From Leptospira sp. WS60.C2 (GTDB lineage Bacteria > Spirochaetota > Leptospiria > Leptospirales > Leptospiraceae): a DNA stretch of 64,000 bases. Positions 44,817 to 53,840 of this stretch are shown in pieces. The notes below the pieces were generated by a model. It saw only the letters and a program-made list of their open reading frames with translations, was not told where the DNA came from and did not search any database. The translations under genes were made by a program, and so were the position numbers. Where the stretch lies: positions 2,728,501-2,792,500 of the forward strand of contig NZ_CP162133.1 in the NCBI RefSeq assembly GCF_040833955.1. The letters are read 5' to 3'. Each line of letters opens with the position of its first letter. The stretch's first letter is position 1.

Positions 44817-47800
44817 ACTCAATTGCTCCCGATAAAGTCTCGTAGTATTTCCAAAAACTTTCATTCGGAGTACGAGAATCCTCTGAAACAGAGAATTCTT
44901 TTTTCAAACCTAATACATAAAACATCTCTACCTCCCCTTTGTTTTTGGCATTCACTTTTCCACGATATTCACAATCAAAAACTTCCTTGATCATATGATG
45001 TGTGGTTCCACTGATATTGATTTTTCCTGGTGTTCCCGAAGATTCCATCCGAGACGCAGTGTTAACAGTATCCCCCCAAACATCGTAAGCAAATTTCTTT
45101 TCACCGATCACACCTGCGACAAGTGGACCCGAGTGAATACCCAACCTCAATTCCCAGAAGGGAAGTCCTTGGTCAGCTTTGATTTGTTTCATTAAATTCA
45201 TAAACGCCTGAATTTCGAGCGCTGCTAAGACAGAATCAATGGCATGTGTTTGATTTCGTTTTGGAATTCCGCCGGCACACATATAACTGTCACCAATAGT
45301 TTTTAGTTTTTCCAGTTTGTATCGCTCTGTGATCTTATCAAATTGAACAAAACAAGCGTCCAAATCACGAATTAGTTCTTGCGGAGACAGAACTTCAGCA
45401 ATTTGGGTAAATCCTTTAAAGTCTGTGAACATGACACTGACATTTTCATATAAGATCGGTTCGGTGGCACCTTTATCTTTCAACTCTTGGGCAATATCAA
45501 CTGGCAATATATTTAAAAGTAGTTTTTCATTTTTTCTTCGTTCTTCCTCTGCGATATTTTTAGAAACTTCTAATTCCTTAAAGAGAGTGGAACCATAAAT
45601 GATTCCTGCTAGCTGTTCCGACAATATGGAAAGTTTGGATATGTCTTCCACACTCAAATCTAATTTACGATCAGAATTTGATAAATCTAAAATCCCAACC
45701 ACTTCCCCATTTAAAATCATGGGGATAAAAATAAAGGAACGAATGTTACATACTTCTTGTACCCATTTATCATCCTCCGAAAGCATACGCTCAAAACTTC
45801 CAATCCGATCTGGAATATAAATTGGCTTTTTTCTTCGAAGGGCTATTTCATGAGCACCATTACCCCCTCTGATGGGGACTTTCATTTCATAAATTCGTTT
45901 CCTTTGAAATTCAGTTACTGTTTCAGGGATTTCCATATCGATAAATCTCAAATATTTTTTCTCACTGTCCGCAACGAGTAACGAATAATACATAATATCA
46001 AAATTTTCTTTCACATATTTATGAACTTTTTTCATGATCAAATGAATGTCTTTTTTTTCATTTAGATCCTTGATTAAATCATTGAGAGCGAGAATATCTT
46101 TCTTTTGTTTTTCCATTTCACGCAGTAAGTGAACTCTCTGGATGACACCTGCTACTTGGGCACAAAGCTGCTCTATCGACCTAGAATCAGATTTTGATAT
46201 ATGTAATGGCTCTCTAAAATTTGAAAACATTATAATCCCGATTGTTTCATTGTTTAAAACAAGTGGGACATATAAAAAAGAAGTCGCTTGAACTCCCTCG
46301 CTAATTGTTCTGTCCAACTCGGAATTAAACCGTTTAACATGGGAAAGTAACATACTTTTTTTTCGTTTCCAAACTAAATAAGCAATTCCCCCTGTTTCAT
46401 TTAAAGGAATCCGCAAATCATTAACAAAAGCTCTTTGCTCTTTAGTTGGATTTATAAATGTTTCTGCATGTACACTTTTAATTTCTTCTTTATTTTCATC
46501 CAATAAAAATAACCAAGTAGCAAGGATTCCATATTTTTGATTCACATAAAATGCAATGGCATTGATGATCTTTGATAACTCCGACTCAGAGTTGATCAAA
46601 TTTGTTAATTGATTGATCGCTTCAATTTCTTTTTTTGCATTCTCTGATTGAAGAAAAGCATGATCTGTTTTTATTTTTTCTTCTGCCAGGGCAACAATCG
46701 TTTTGTCCAATTTCACCGCCGTGGAACGTAAGAATACGAATGAGACAAGATAAAAAGCAAGAGCAATCGGAGATGCAACAAAAAAGGCATGGTAAATCGA
46801 AACACTTGCAGGGAAATCATCCATCAAATTTAAAACATAAAACGACATAGAGATTGGAATGAAAAAAAGAATCATAAGAGAGATTCGATTTCCGATCAAT
46901 GTAGCTTGCCCTGAAGTTGGAATGGCACCGAGTTTCATGATAAATAGAGAAATTAATAGAGCAGGAATGAATTGCAATTCACCGAAAGCATATAATGGGA
47001 TACCCATTGTCGCTGGCAAATTGAGTATAATAAGAAAGTCTCCAAAAAGTAAGGAAGCTACAATGAGATTTGCCATTTGGCTATGTGATTCTTTCTGAAT
47101 TTGTTTCCAATCTTTTAGAAATATGGTCATACCTATAAAACCGATTAAACCAAATAAATTAAGACCAATTCCACCTTCAGATATCCTCGTAAACGAATAC
47201 TCATAAAAACCACCAAAGAAATAAGGTGTCCAAAGTATTACAGATAATACTAGTGATGCTAAATCGATTAACCTTAGTACCTTAGGTGACTTTTTTTCAA
47301 ATAACGAATAACAAAATCGCAAATGAATGCTTGGAGTAAAAACAAAGAGTGTATAAAAAATTTGTTCTATTCTTCTAGTGACCAGGAGTGGTAGATCAAA
47401 TTTTATGATCACCATAACAATGGTAAATGCTCCCGCCAAAAAAAAGGAAATCGATGCTAACATATTTATTTTTTGATCAGGGTTACTTCCTGCTATAAAA
47501 ATTGCTAATGCAAATACAACCACACTAGATAGCAAAGGGATTAAAAAAAACGGACGATTATATGCTTCTAATTGCAATTTGGGATGTAGATAAAAAGAAA
47601 CTAGATAGGCAATCACAATTAGAATTGTAGTAATAAAACCAGATAAGAAATAAAATAATCCTCTCTGTTTGAATAACAAGTCATTTAGATTTAAAAAATC
47701 AGAACGAAAGATTCCATAACCTAAAATTGATAATGGCACAAATGAAAAACTACTCAAAGGAAAAACGGGATAGCCAACTAAACTTGGTAAGCTGGTTAAA

Positions 47801-48417
47801 ACAAGTAAACCGCAAACATGTAATCCCAAAAATATAATTTGATTCGCTTGGAATTCGGATCGGTATTTGAACCAAAAATGGATCGATGCAGGTCCAAAAA
47901 CAAACAAATAGTTTATGGCCGAAAAAAGCCCCCAAAACTTGAGTGGAAATTCTGCTATGGGATACTTGCCAAAATTATACATAAACCATTGGCCATTAAA
48001 ATCATACTGTGTGATTAAACCAAAAGTTGCAATCCCAACAGTGATCGTGGAAAGAAGTCCAGTAAACTTCAATATACGATATGTTTTTTTGGTTAGATAA
48101 TAAGTTAAAAATGAAGCGGCAGGTGATAACAAAATCACGCCGAAATATCCGATTCGATTCCAAAACAAGATTATGTTTTGGTCTTGGATGACCGTTCGAA
48201 TCGCTAATACAAATCCTAAGGACGTAAAAGAAAATGTGAAAAAGATAAAGGAATATAAAAGAGGTCGATCGTTTGTTCTCTTTATGGCAAGAATTCCGAG
48301 TGTTGTGATCGCAAACCCAACGAAAACGGTTAATAAATTTGGAACAGCCCAAGGGAGCTTGTACCAAAAATACTCAATCGCAGAAGGATGGATCGAAAGT
48401 TCAGGAATTGGGCTCAT
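44806..48417 (-). CDS. Membrane adenylate cyclase with two GAF domains
   Basis: A 1203-residue class III cyclase. About fourteen hydrophobic segments span residues 20-570 (the first half resembles the membrane sensor of 7TM kinases). GAF domains lie at about 600-765 and 785-945, a linker KLLLNILPVDIAQELKDKG follows, then the cyclase at about 985-1170. Catalytic residues: metal Asp999 (VMFTDFKGF) and Asp1043, adenine-selecting Lys1039 (KLKTIGDSYM) and Asp1112, transition-state Asn1119 and Arg1123 (DVWGDTVNTASRM). All are those of an ATP, not GTP, enzyme. Start ATG at 48417 with GAGGA five bases upstream. It leads the operon with the response regulator and kinase. Confidence 0.93.
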   Translation of the reverse strand: MSPIPELSIHPSAIEYFWYKLPWAVPNLLTVFVGFAITTLGILAIKRTNDRPLLYSFIFFTFSFTSLGFVLAIRTVIQDQNIILFWNRIGYFGVILLSPAASFLTYYLTKKTYRILKFTGLLSTITVGIATFGLITQYDFNGQWFMYNFGKYPIAEFPLKFWGLFSAINYLFVFGPASIHFWFKYRSEFQANQIIFLGLHVCGLLVLTSLPSLVGYPVFPLSSFSFVPLSILGYGIFRSDFLNLNDLLFKQRGLFYFLSGFITTILIVIAYLVSFYLHPKLQLEAYNRPFFLIPLLSSVVVFALAIFIAGSNPDQKINMLASISFFLAGAFTIVMVIIKFDLPLLVTRRIEQIFYTLFVFTPSIHLRFCYSLFEKKSPKVLRLIDLASLVLSVILWTPYFFGGFYEYSFTRISEGGIGLNLFGLIGFIGMTIFLKDWKQIQKESHSQMANLIVASLLFGDFLIILNLPATMGIPLYAFGELQFIPALLISLFIMKLGAIPTSGQATLIGNRISLMILFFIPISMSFYVLNLMDDFPASVSIYHAFFVASPIALAFYLVSFVFLRSTAVKLDKTIVALAEEKIKTDHAFLQSENAKKEIEAINQLTNLINSESELSKIINAIAFYVNQKYGILATWLFLLDENKEEIKSVHAETFINPTKEQRAFVNDLRIPLNETGGIAYLVWKRKKSMLLSHVKRFNSELDRTISEGVQATSFLYVPLVLNNETIGIIMFSNFREPLHISKSDSRSIEQLCAQVAGVIQRVHLLREMEKQKKDILALNDLIKDLNEKKDIHLIMKKVHKYVKENFDIMYYSLLVADSEKKYLRFIDMEIPETVTEFQRKRIYEMKVPIRGGNGAHEIALRRKKPIYIPDRIGSFERMLSEDDKWVQEVCNIRSFIFIPMILNGEVVGILDLSNSDRKLDLSVEDISKLSILSEQLAGIIYGSTLFKELEVSKNIAEEERRKNEKLLLNILPVDIAQELKDKGATEPILYENVSVMFTDFKGFTQIAEVLSPQELIRDLDACFVQFDKITERYKLEKLKTIGDSYMCAGGIPKRNQTHAIDSVLAALEIQAFMNLMKQIKADQGLPFWELRLGIHSGPLVAGVIGEKKFAYDVWGDTVNTASRMESSGTPGKINISGTTHHMIKEVFDCEYRGKVNAKNKGEVEMFYVLGLKKEFSVSEDSRTPNESFWKYYETLSGAIEYVA

Positions 48418-48449
48418 GGAATCCTCAGTCGGTTTTTAAGGATTTCTCC

Positions 48450-48470
48450 GCAAAACTGGATCAGGTTTGC
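48450..48470. promoter_or_regulatory. Inverted repeat upstream of the GAF-cyclase operon
   Basis: GCAAAACTG (48450-48458), GAT, CAGGTTTGC (48462-48470): 8 of 9 pairs match. It lies 33 bases before the cyclase ATG in the shared upstream region of two divergent genes. It may be an operator or a leader hairpin. Confidence 0.4.
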
Positions 48471-48532
48471 AAAGAATCTGTCAGAGCCTCACCGAAAACT
48501 AACATTCGGAAATAAATTTTTAATTCGACTTT

Positions 48533-48554
48533 ACCCCCTATTTAGGGGGTTTTT
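48533..48554 (+). terminator. Intrinsic terminator upstream of the chimeric ORF
   Basis: CCCCCT, four-base loop ATTT, AGGGGG, flanked by A/T pairs and followed by five T on the plus strand. This is a strong rho-independent terminator in the plus direction; on the minus strand no T-run follows. No plus-strand gene ends before it in this window, so it is either a leader attenuator of the ORF at 48616 or the leftover terminator of a lost gene. Confidence 0.8.
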
Positions 48555-48615
48555 GCAAAATGTATGGAAGAAACAGCTTTTCTAAAATTGGGAATATCCT
48601 AATATTTTGATTCTT

Positions 48616-49449
48616 ATGAAACAAGGACTTAGCTCTTTTCTTTTCTTACTGTTCTTCTTTGGTACAATAGCGCAAACAGTTCCAAAAACCAGTTATCATG
48701 TAACCGAAAGTGTAAAAGATGAAAAGGGATTGGAATCACAAGAAAAGACAATTCAGGTTTTAGGTGAGTCCAAAATAATTCGTGTGCTCTATCAACCAGA
48801 AGGGCAAAAAAGTCAATTTGCCAAATTGATTCTCGAAACATCGGCCAATTACATTCCAAAATTAGCAGAGTACTTACAAGCAGCTCCAAAAGCTAAAATA
48901 TTGACGATCAAAGATATAACCGATGGATCGATTGCAAGAAATGAAGGATCGATCGCCTATGTTCCGTTTGCTTTTCCTGATCCCGAGTTACCTATCCTGG
49001 CACCCCTCCTTTATCATGAAATAGGCCATTGGTGGTTTGGTCAAGACCCTAGATGGCTTTCTGAAGGTGTGAGTAGTTTTTTCCCCATAGCTGTCGAGTG
49101 GGTAGGTGTTCCACATGCACCGAACCAAAAAGGAATTGTGTCCTTCATCATACGAAAAGTTCCAGGTGGTAAAGTATCGAATTATATATTCAATGAAGCA
49201 TTAGTTGGCAAAAGAGTAAAACTGAAAGGGGAATTCGGAAATTTTTATTTAAGAGAAGGTAAAAATCCGATTCTAATGGTTGCAGGTGGTAGTGGACTTA
49301 CACCGATTCTTGCAATTTTTGAACAAGGGATATTGAATGGCATCGAACAGAGATTAATTGAACTGATAATGAAAAATAGGAATTACATACTCGAAAACAA
49401 ATTGCTTACAGATTTTAATCCTTCGAATAGATCAACCCATGAAGTTTGA
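48616..49449 (+). CDS. Chimeric ORF: gluzincin-type peptidase joined to ferredoxin-reductase fragment
   Basis: About 277 residues from the ATG at 48616 (a TTG at 48607 is possible). Signal peptide MKQGLSSFLFLLFFFGTIAQ; then a peptidase-MA-like domain with the zinc site YHEIGHWWFG and the third ligand Glu in RWLSEGVSSFF. Around residue 165 the sequence changes to PNQKGIVSFIIRKVPGGKVS and FGNFYLREGKNPILMVAGGSGLTPILAIFEQ, which is the FAD/NAD-binding core of a plant-type ferredoxin reductase, a cytosolic enzyme. The C-terminal end degenerates and overlaps the tetR gene by 67 bases. Both source proteins are truncated. Most likely a deletion fusion, probably non-functional. Confidence 0.75.
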   Translation: MKQGLSSFLFLLFFFGTIAQTVPKTSYHVTESVKDEKGLESQEKTIQVLGESKIIRVLYQPEGQKSQFAKLILETSANYIPKLAEYLQAAPKAKILTIKDITDGSIARNEGSIAYVPFAFPDPELPILAPLLYHEIGHWWFGQDPRWLSEGVSSFFPIAVEWVGVPHAPNQKGIVSFIIRKVPGGKVSNYIFNEALVGKRVKLKGEFGNFYLREGKNPILMVAGGSGLTPILAIFEQGILNGIEQRLIELIMKNRNYILENKLLTDFNPSNRSTHEV

Positions 49450-49937
49450 TCTTCTCCTTTGGATTTTAAAAACAAAACACCGACAAAGAATGACAAAAAT
49501 GCTTTGCCGGCTTTTCCCTCTGCTTCCTTTGGGAAAAATCGGTTTAAAGCCAATTCATATGCAGAAAAAGATTCATCCACCAATTGAATCAATTCCTTGG
49601 ATTCGGAAAGTTGCCTTTTGACGTCGACGGCGAGTAACATTAAATTTAAAAAATGCCCTTCTTTTCCAGCAACAAAATTCATGATGTCGAAAATACTACT
49701 ACTTTCTTCCGAGAGTTTATGAATTGCCTCTGCATCTGAAGAGACAAGATGTTTGACCATAGAAGTGAACAATGCTTCTTTAGTAGGGAAATAGTGGTAT
49801 AGCGTCCCAGTGGATACGCCCAATTCCTTCGAAAGTTCTCGCATTGAAACGGAAGCGACTCCTTTCGAAACAAAAATGGGTAGTGATTTAGAAAGTAGCT
49901 CGATTCGATAAAGATTATGATCCACAATTTTGGGCAT
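49383..49937 (-). CDS. TetR-family transcriptional regulator
   Basis: About 184 residues from the ATG at 49937 (MPKIVDHNLYRIELLSKSLP), preceded by AGGTGG; the frame open to 49955 has no ribosome site. The N-terminal DNA-binding domain is clear: VASVSMRELSKELGVSTGTL then YHYFPTKEALFTSMVKHLV. The C-terminal ligand domain is not assignable. Its 3' end overlaps the convergent chimeric ORF, and its upstream region is shared with the divergent membrane LuxR gene. It may once have controlled the reductase now found as a fragment. Confidence 0.9.
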   Translation of the reverse strand: MPKIVDHNLYRIELLSKSLPIFVSKGVASVSMRELSKELGVSTGTLYHYFPTKEALFTSMVKHLVSSDAEAIHKLSEESSSIFDIMNFVAGKEGHFLNLMLLAVDVKRQLSESKELIQLVDESFSAYELALNRFFPKEAEGKAGKAFLSFFVGVLFLKSKGEDQTSWVDLFEGLKSVSNLFSSM

Positions 49938-50139
49938 AAAACCACCTACTCCCATTGACTTTTCAATATCGATGATTATGATTGCATTTTATAACAAACT
50001 GGAATTCGAAATTGACTACTATGTTATTTTCTGAGTGGTGCAAGGAACATCAAGCGAGATTCTTACTTGTTTTCTTTGATTCTAACTCTGTTAGGCTACA
50101 TAATCAAAACAGGTTCCATTTCGTAAGGAGATCCGTTTT

Positions 50140-51303
50140 GTGATAGGAGAACTGCCGATTCCCGTTTTGCTTAGCCTTGCTGCATTGTTATCCAATGTTT
50201 CGATCTTCATTTCCTCTTTCCGAAGAAAGCAGACAATCTTTACTTCTCTTCGGTGGATTTCCATCACCTTGATTTTAGGAAACTTTTTTCTCATAAGAGT
50301 TTTTCTTGCAAAGTCAGAGATAGAAGCGTATTTTTCTTTTCATCTATTCAGATGTGTCATCTTTTTTATTCCTTATTTATTTTTGCGTATGGCTCATCTT
50401 TTTTCTGGCAGGATGCAATCGACGCTCATAAATAAAATCACGCTTATCATCACCGTAGGCTTCATCCTTCTCATCAACGTAGACTACACTTTTACTGATT
50501 CTTTTTTGATTTCAGGCTGGATTCAATACGATTGGGGATATTGGCCAATTTTATTTCTAAGAGCCAAAGTATTGATTGGACTTGGATTTTTTATTCCCTT
50601 TTTGATTTCACTTTCTCTATTGTTACAACCCAAAGAATCTTTGGGAAAAAATTTTGCTCTTTTCCCCTATTTGTTGGTGTTATGGTGGATCGGGTTTGGC
50701 TTCAATTTTTTGGCTTTGTATGGAGTTCCCATTTTTCCTTTTGGGATGGCAATAGACAGTCTCATTAGTATATTCTTTTCTTTGATTTTATCGAAAGATT
50801 GGAATCAAAATCTTTTCAATTTTCTAGCGGAATTACTTTCTGCGATTGGTGGCACAATCTTGTGTTTCCTGCTCATCCAATGGGCATTGGATTCAAAACC
50901 AACCATCCAATATTTTGCAACGTTTTGTATAGGAATGATTTTTCTATTTTTGCTCTTTCATCTCTTCCAAAGAGTGAAAGGGAAAAATTCGTTTTCTAAC
51001 ATTCCAGAGAAAACAAATCTTTTCTTTGGTGGATCTTTTCAAAACCAAAGAGAGACTTCAAAGTTAATCTCTTTGTTCGATCGTTACCAACTCACAAAGA
51101 AAGAGATCGAAATTGCAGAAATGATCCTTAAAGGTTTTTCGAAAAAACAAATTCGATTTTATTTAGATATCTCGGATGGTACGTTTCGAAATCATTTGAG
51201 TAGTTTATATTCGAAAACAATTGACGTTGAATCTCCGAATATAGCAGGCGATAAATTTCAAAGATTTTTATATTTTTTATCCAACTACATCTCAAATTCT
51301 TAA
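50140..51303 (+). CDS. Membrane-anchored LuxR-type regulator
   Basis: A 387-residue protein with about eight membrane helices in residues 1-275 and a cytosolic C-terminal LuxR helix-turn-helix: YQLTKKEIEIAEMILKGFSK and QIRFYLDISDGTFRNHLSSL near 320-365. There is no receiver domain, so it is a one-component membrane sensor that could bind DNA directly. The start is GTG at 50140 with AAGGAG nine bases upstream. It is divergent from tetR and is followed by a palindrome and another membrane protein. No signal is known. Confidence 0.85.
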   Translation: MIGELPIPVLLSLAALLSNVSIFISSFRRKQTIFTSLRWISITLILGNFFLIRVFLAKSEIEAYFSFHLFRCVIFFIPYLFLRMAHLFSGRMQSTLINKITLIITVGFILLINVDYTFTDSFLISGWIQYDWGYWPILFLRAKVLIGLGFFIPFLISLSLLLQPKESLGKNFALFPYLLVLWWIGFGFNFLALYGVPIFPFGMAIDSLISIFFSLILSKDWNQNLFNFLAELLSAIGGTILCFLLIQWALDSKPTIQYFATFCIGMIFLFLLFHLFQRVKGKNSFSNIPEKTNLFFGGSFQNQRETSKLISLFDRYQLTKKEIEIAEMILKGFSKKQIRFYLDISDGTFRNHLSSLYSKTIDVESPNIAGDKFQRFLYFLSNYISNS

Positions 51304-51306
51304 ATT

Positions 51307-51344
51307 CATGACATATGTCATGGATATTTGAACAAATCATGACA
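51307..51344 (+). promoter_or_regulatory. Palindromic operator candidate before the 51389 membrane gene
   Basis: A perfect 16-base palindrome CATGACATATGTCATG (51307-51322), then a TTGAAC (51328-51333) that could be a -35, and a third half-site CATGACA at 51338-51344. The first lies only 3 bases after the LuxR-type gene and about 67 bases before the next ATG. The repeated half-site at 31 bases, about three helical turns, is typical of a regulator binding site. Confidence 0.65.
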
Positions 51345-51388
51345 AGTCGAGGATTCCATATTGGGCGAATGGGAGTAAACTGGAATGC

Positions 51389-52108
51389 ATGAAAGCATTT
51401 ACATTTACAATCCCTTGGTTCAACCAAGTTCAAATTTTGGTTCTGTCTACGCTTCTTTACTTATTGATGACTTACGTCATTGATTCAAAAAGTAAAAAGA
51501 GTTTCCCAAACAATTACAAAGAGATTCAAAAGACTTGGATAAAAATTTCATTGTATTTAGGATTTTGTCTGATTCTCTCCTATCTAGGTTTTTTAGAGTC
51601 CTTTACTTTTCCTCCAAGAATGCCTCTTCTCAGTGCATCCATTACATTTTGTAGTTTATATTTGATACTGCGTTCTCCTCTCTACGATCTATTTAAAAAA
51701 ATTGGACCAGCTAAGATTGTATTGTTTCAAATTTGGCGATTCATACCTGAATCGGTTATTTTCTTAAATGTTTTTACAGGAATTCAACCAAACATTATGA
51801 CCATAACGGGAAGAAATTTTGATCTAATTGTTCCTATCTCAGCTCCCATCATTTACTGGCTTTTCAAACAAAAATTCATTCCAGCATCCTGGTTATTGTA
51901 TTGGAATGTTGTATCTCTATTCATCTTATTTCATACATTGATGGTTGGTGTTTTATCAGCACCTTTCCCATTCCAGCAATACGATGTCTATCCTTCCAAT
52001 GCGATTGTAGGATTTTTTCCGATGACACTCATTCCTTTGTTTTTTGTTCCATTGGCAATCACAAGCCACTTGCTGGGAATCATTCTATTGAAAAATGACG
52101 AACATTAA
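51389..52108 (+). CDS. Polytopic membrane protein, unknown
   Basis: A 239-residue protein with about seven hydrophobic helices (first: VQILVLSTLLYLLMTYVI). Loops include NIMTITGRNFDLIVPISAPI and SAPFPFQQYDVYPSNAIVGF. I do not recognise the family. It lies 85 bases after the membrane LuxR regulator and behind its candidate operator, so regulation by that protein is a reasonable guess. ATG at 51389 with GGGAG upstream, at a long spacing. Confidence 0.75.
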   Translation: MKAFTFTIPWFNQVQILVLSTLLYLLMTYVIDSKSKKSFPNNYKEIQKTWIKISLYLGFCLILSYLGFLESFTFPPRMPLLSASITFCSLYLILRSPLYDLFKKIGPAKIVLFQIWRFIPESVIFLNVFTGIQPNIMTITGRNFDLIVPISAPIIYWLFKQKFIPASWLLYWNVVSLFILFHTLMVGVLSAPFPFQQYDVYPSNAIVGFFPMTLIPLFFVPLAITSHLLGIILLKNDEH

Positions 52109-52119
52109 AAATTCCTAAC

Positions 52120-52145
52120 ACCGATATTCGGGTTTCGGTATTTTA
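52120..52145 (+). terminator. Weak terminator-like hairpin
   Basis: ACCGA (52120-52124), ten-base loop, TCGGT (52135-52139), followed by ATTTTAT. It follows the membrane gene stop and precedes icd. The stem is short, so strength is doubtful. Confidence 0.3.
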
Positions 52146-52223
52146 TGGGAAAAATCCTATTTCTTTAAAAAAAATGGATTTTTTCCATATCACCGTTCCG
52201 ATTTCCTTGTCTAATATACGAAC

Positions 52224-52229
52224 TATAAT
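52224..52229 (+). promoter_or_regulatory. Consensus -10 box for the icd gene
   Basis: A perfect TATAAT 35 bases before the ATG at 52264. No consensus -35 sits at 16-18 bases; the nearest, TTGTCT at 52207, is too close. An activator may be needed, or this is chance in AT-rich DNA. Confidence 0.35.
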
Positions 52230-52263
52230 TCACGTATTATTGTGCGGAATTCAGGAGCAGAAT

Positions 52264-53748
52264 ATGCCTACAACAATCGAAGAACCAAATAAGACAAACC
52301 CAGACGAAAACAAAGAGACTGTAGTCACTCTCATTGAGGGAGATGGCATAGGACCTGAAATCATACAACAAACCATCCGTATTTTAGATGCTGCAAAATC
52401 TGGCATTCACTTTGAAAAAGTGGAAGCAGGTTCTTCGGTTTATCTTTCGGGTATACTCTCTGGAATCAGCGAAGGAGCTTGGGACACAATCCGCAAATAC
52501 CCAACCATTCTCAAAGGTCCTATCACCACTCCACGTGGAAAAGGATACAAAAGCCTAAATGTTACGATTCGGAAAACCTTGGGATTGTATGCAAATGTAC
52601 GACCTGCAAAAACTTACGATCCATTCATCACTACAAATCATCCTGGCACAGACATTGTTATCATTCGCGAAAACGAAGAAGACACTTATGCGGGAATCGA
52701 ACACCGCCAAACGCAAGAAGTGACCCAGTGTTTAAAGTTAATCACAGTGCCTGGTACGGAAAAAATTGTTCGATATGCATTTGAATTCGCAAGATCGAAT
52801 GGAAGAAAAAAAATCACATGTATGATAAAAGACAACATCATGAAGATCACAGATGGTTTATTTGCCAATATCTTCCAAACTGTAGCAAAAGAATATCCTG
52901 AGATCGAGGCGGAAAGTATGATCATTGATATCGGAGCTGCTTTACTTGCGAATCGACCTCAAAAATTCGATGTCATTTTAGCTCCTAATCTTTATGGAGA
53001 TATACTTTCCGATATCGCTGCTGAAGTGACAGGTTCTGTTGGAATGTGCGGATCAGCTAACATTGGAGATATGGTTTCTATGTTTGAAGCCGTACATGGA
53101 AGTGCACCAGATATCGCAGGAAAAAACATCGCAAACCCAACAGCAGTGATCAAAGCTACAGTCATGATGTTAACACATCTAGGGAAACCAGGAAAAGCAA
53201 AATTGATTCGAAATGCTGTTCTAAAAACGATAGAAGATGGTTACCGTACTGCGGATGTCTATCACAATGAAAAAAACACGCAACTAGTGGGTACGAATGA
53301 GTATGGCGATGCAATTATTGATAGACTCGGCAAAGATCCGACGGTTCTTGTTGCGAATGAACTCGTGAAACCAAAATCTTTTGCTCTCAGCTTATCCAAT
53401 CGAAAAGAAAAAAAGGAATTAGTTGGAGTAGATATATTTCTTGATATACAAGAAAACCGTGATCCAAACCAACTTGGCAAAAATATAGAAATGATCACCG
53501 AGAAATATTTACACCTAAAAATGATCACGAATCGGGGTGTGAAAGTGTATCCGGGTGGACAAAAGGAAACTTTTTTAACGGATCATTTCCGATGTCGATT
53601 TGTTTCCCCGAATGGAGGAAAAATTCAGCACAAAGACATAACAGCTGTTTTGACATTGCTTGAGTCAAAGGGATACGACTTTATCAAAACGGAAAATCTT
53701 TATGAATTTGATGGGATTCCAGGATATTCCTTGGGCCAAGGAGAATAA
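52264..53748 (+). CDS. icd: NADP-type isocitrate dehydrogenase (long form)
   Basis: Converts isocitrate to 2-oxoglutarate and CO2 in the TCA cycle. About 494 residues: MPTTIEE start, TLIEGDGIGPEII (cofactor region), the substrate block KSLNVTIRKTLGLYANVRP, the catalytic Tyr region IIRENEEDTYAGIEHRQT, metal Asp in LYGDILSDIAAEV, and AVHGSAPDIAGKNIANPTA. A C-terminal extension of about 150 residues (VGVDIFLDIQENRDPNQLGK onward) marks the Thermus/Rickettsia-type long form. The start at 52264 has AGGAG (52253-52257) six bases upstream; the open frame from 52174 is longer but lacks a ribosome site. Confidence 0.93.
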   Translation: MPTTIEEPNKTNPDENKETVVTLIEGDGIGPEIIQQTIRILDAAKSGIHFEKVEAGSSVYLSGILSGISEGAWDTIRKYPTILKGPITTPRGKGYKSLNVTIRKTLGLYANVRPAKTYDPFITTNHPGTDIVIIRENEEDTYAGIEHRQTQEVTQCLKLITVPGTEKIVRYAFEFARSNGRKKITCMIKDNIMKITDGLFANIFQTVAKEYPEIEAESMIIDIGAALLANRPQKFDVILAPNLYGDILSDIAAEVTGSVGMCGSANIGDMVSMFEAVHGSAPDIAGKNIANPTAVIKATVMMLTHLGKPGKAKLIRNAVLKTIEDGYRTADVYHNEKNTQLVGTNEYGDAIIDRLGKDPTVLVANELVKPKSFALSLSNRKEKKELVGVDIFLDIQENRDPNQLGKNIEMITEKYLHLKMITNRGVKVYPGGQKETFLTDHFRCRFVSPNGGKIQHKDITAVLTLLESKGYDFIKTENLYEFDGIPGYSLGQGE

Positions 53749-53785
53749 AAATTTTCCCTTAGCATAATAACCATAAATAAAAACC

Positions 53786-53815
53786 AGTAAGTCCGAAGTA
53801 TGTTTTGGACTTACT
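53786..53815. terminator. Terminator-like hairpin between icd and the GyrI-like gene
   Basis: AGTAAGTCC (53786-53794), 12-base loop, GGACTTACT (53807-53815): a perfect 9-base-pair stem between convergent genes. The T-run after it is weak, but its position suits a two-way terminator. Confidence 0.55.
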
Positions 53816-53840
53816 TAATTCTAATTTAAATCATAACTTG

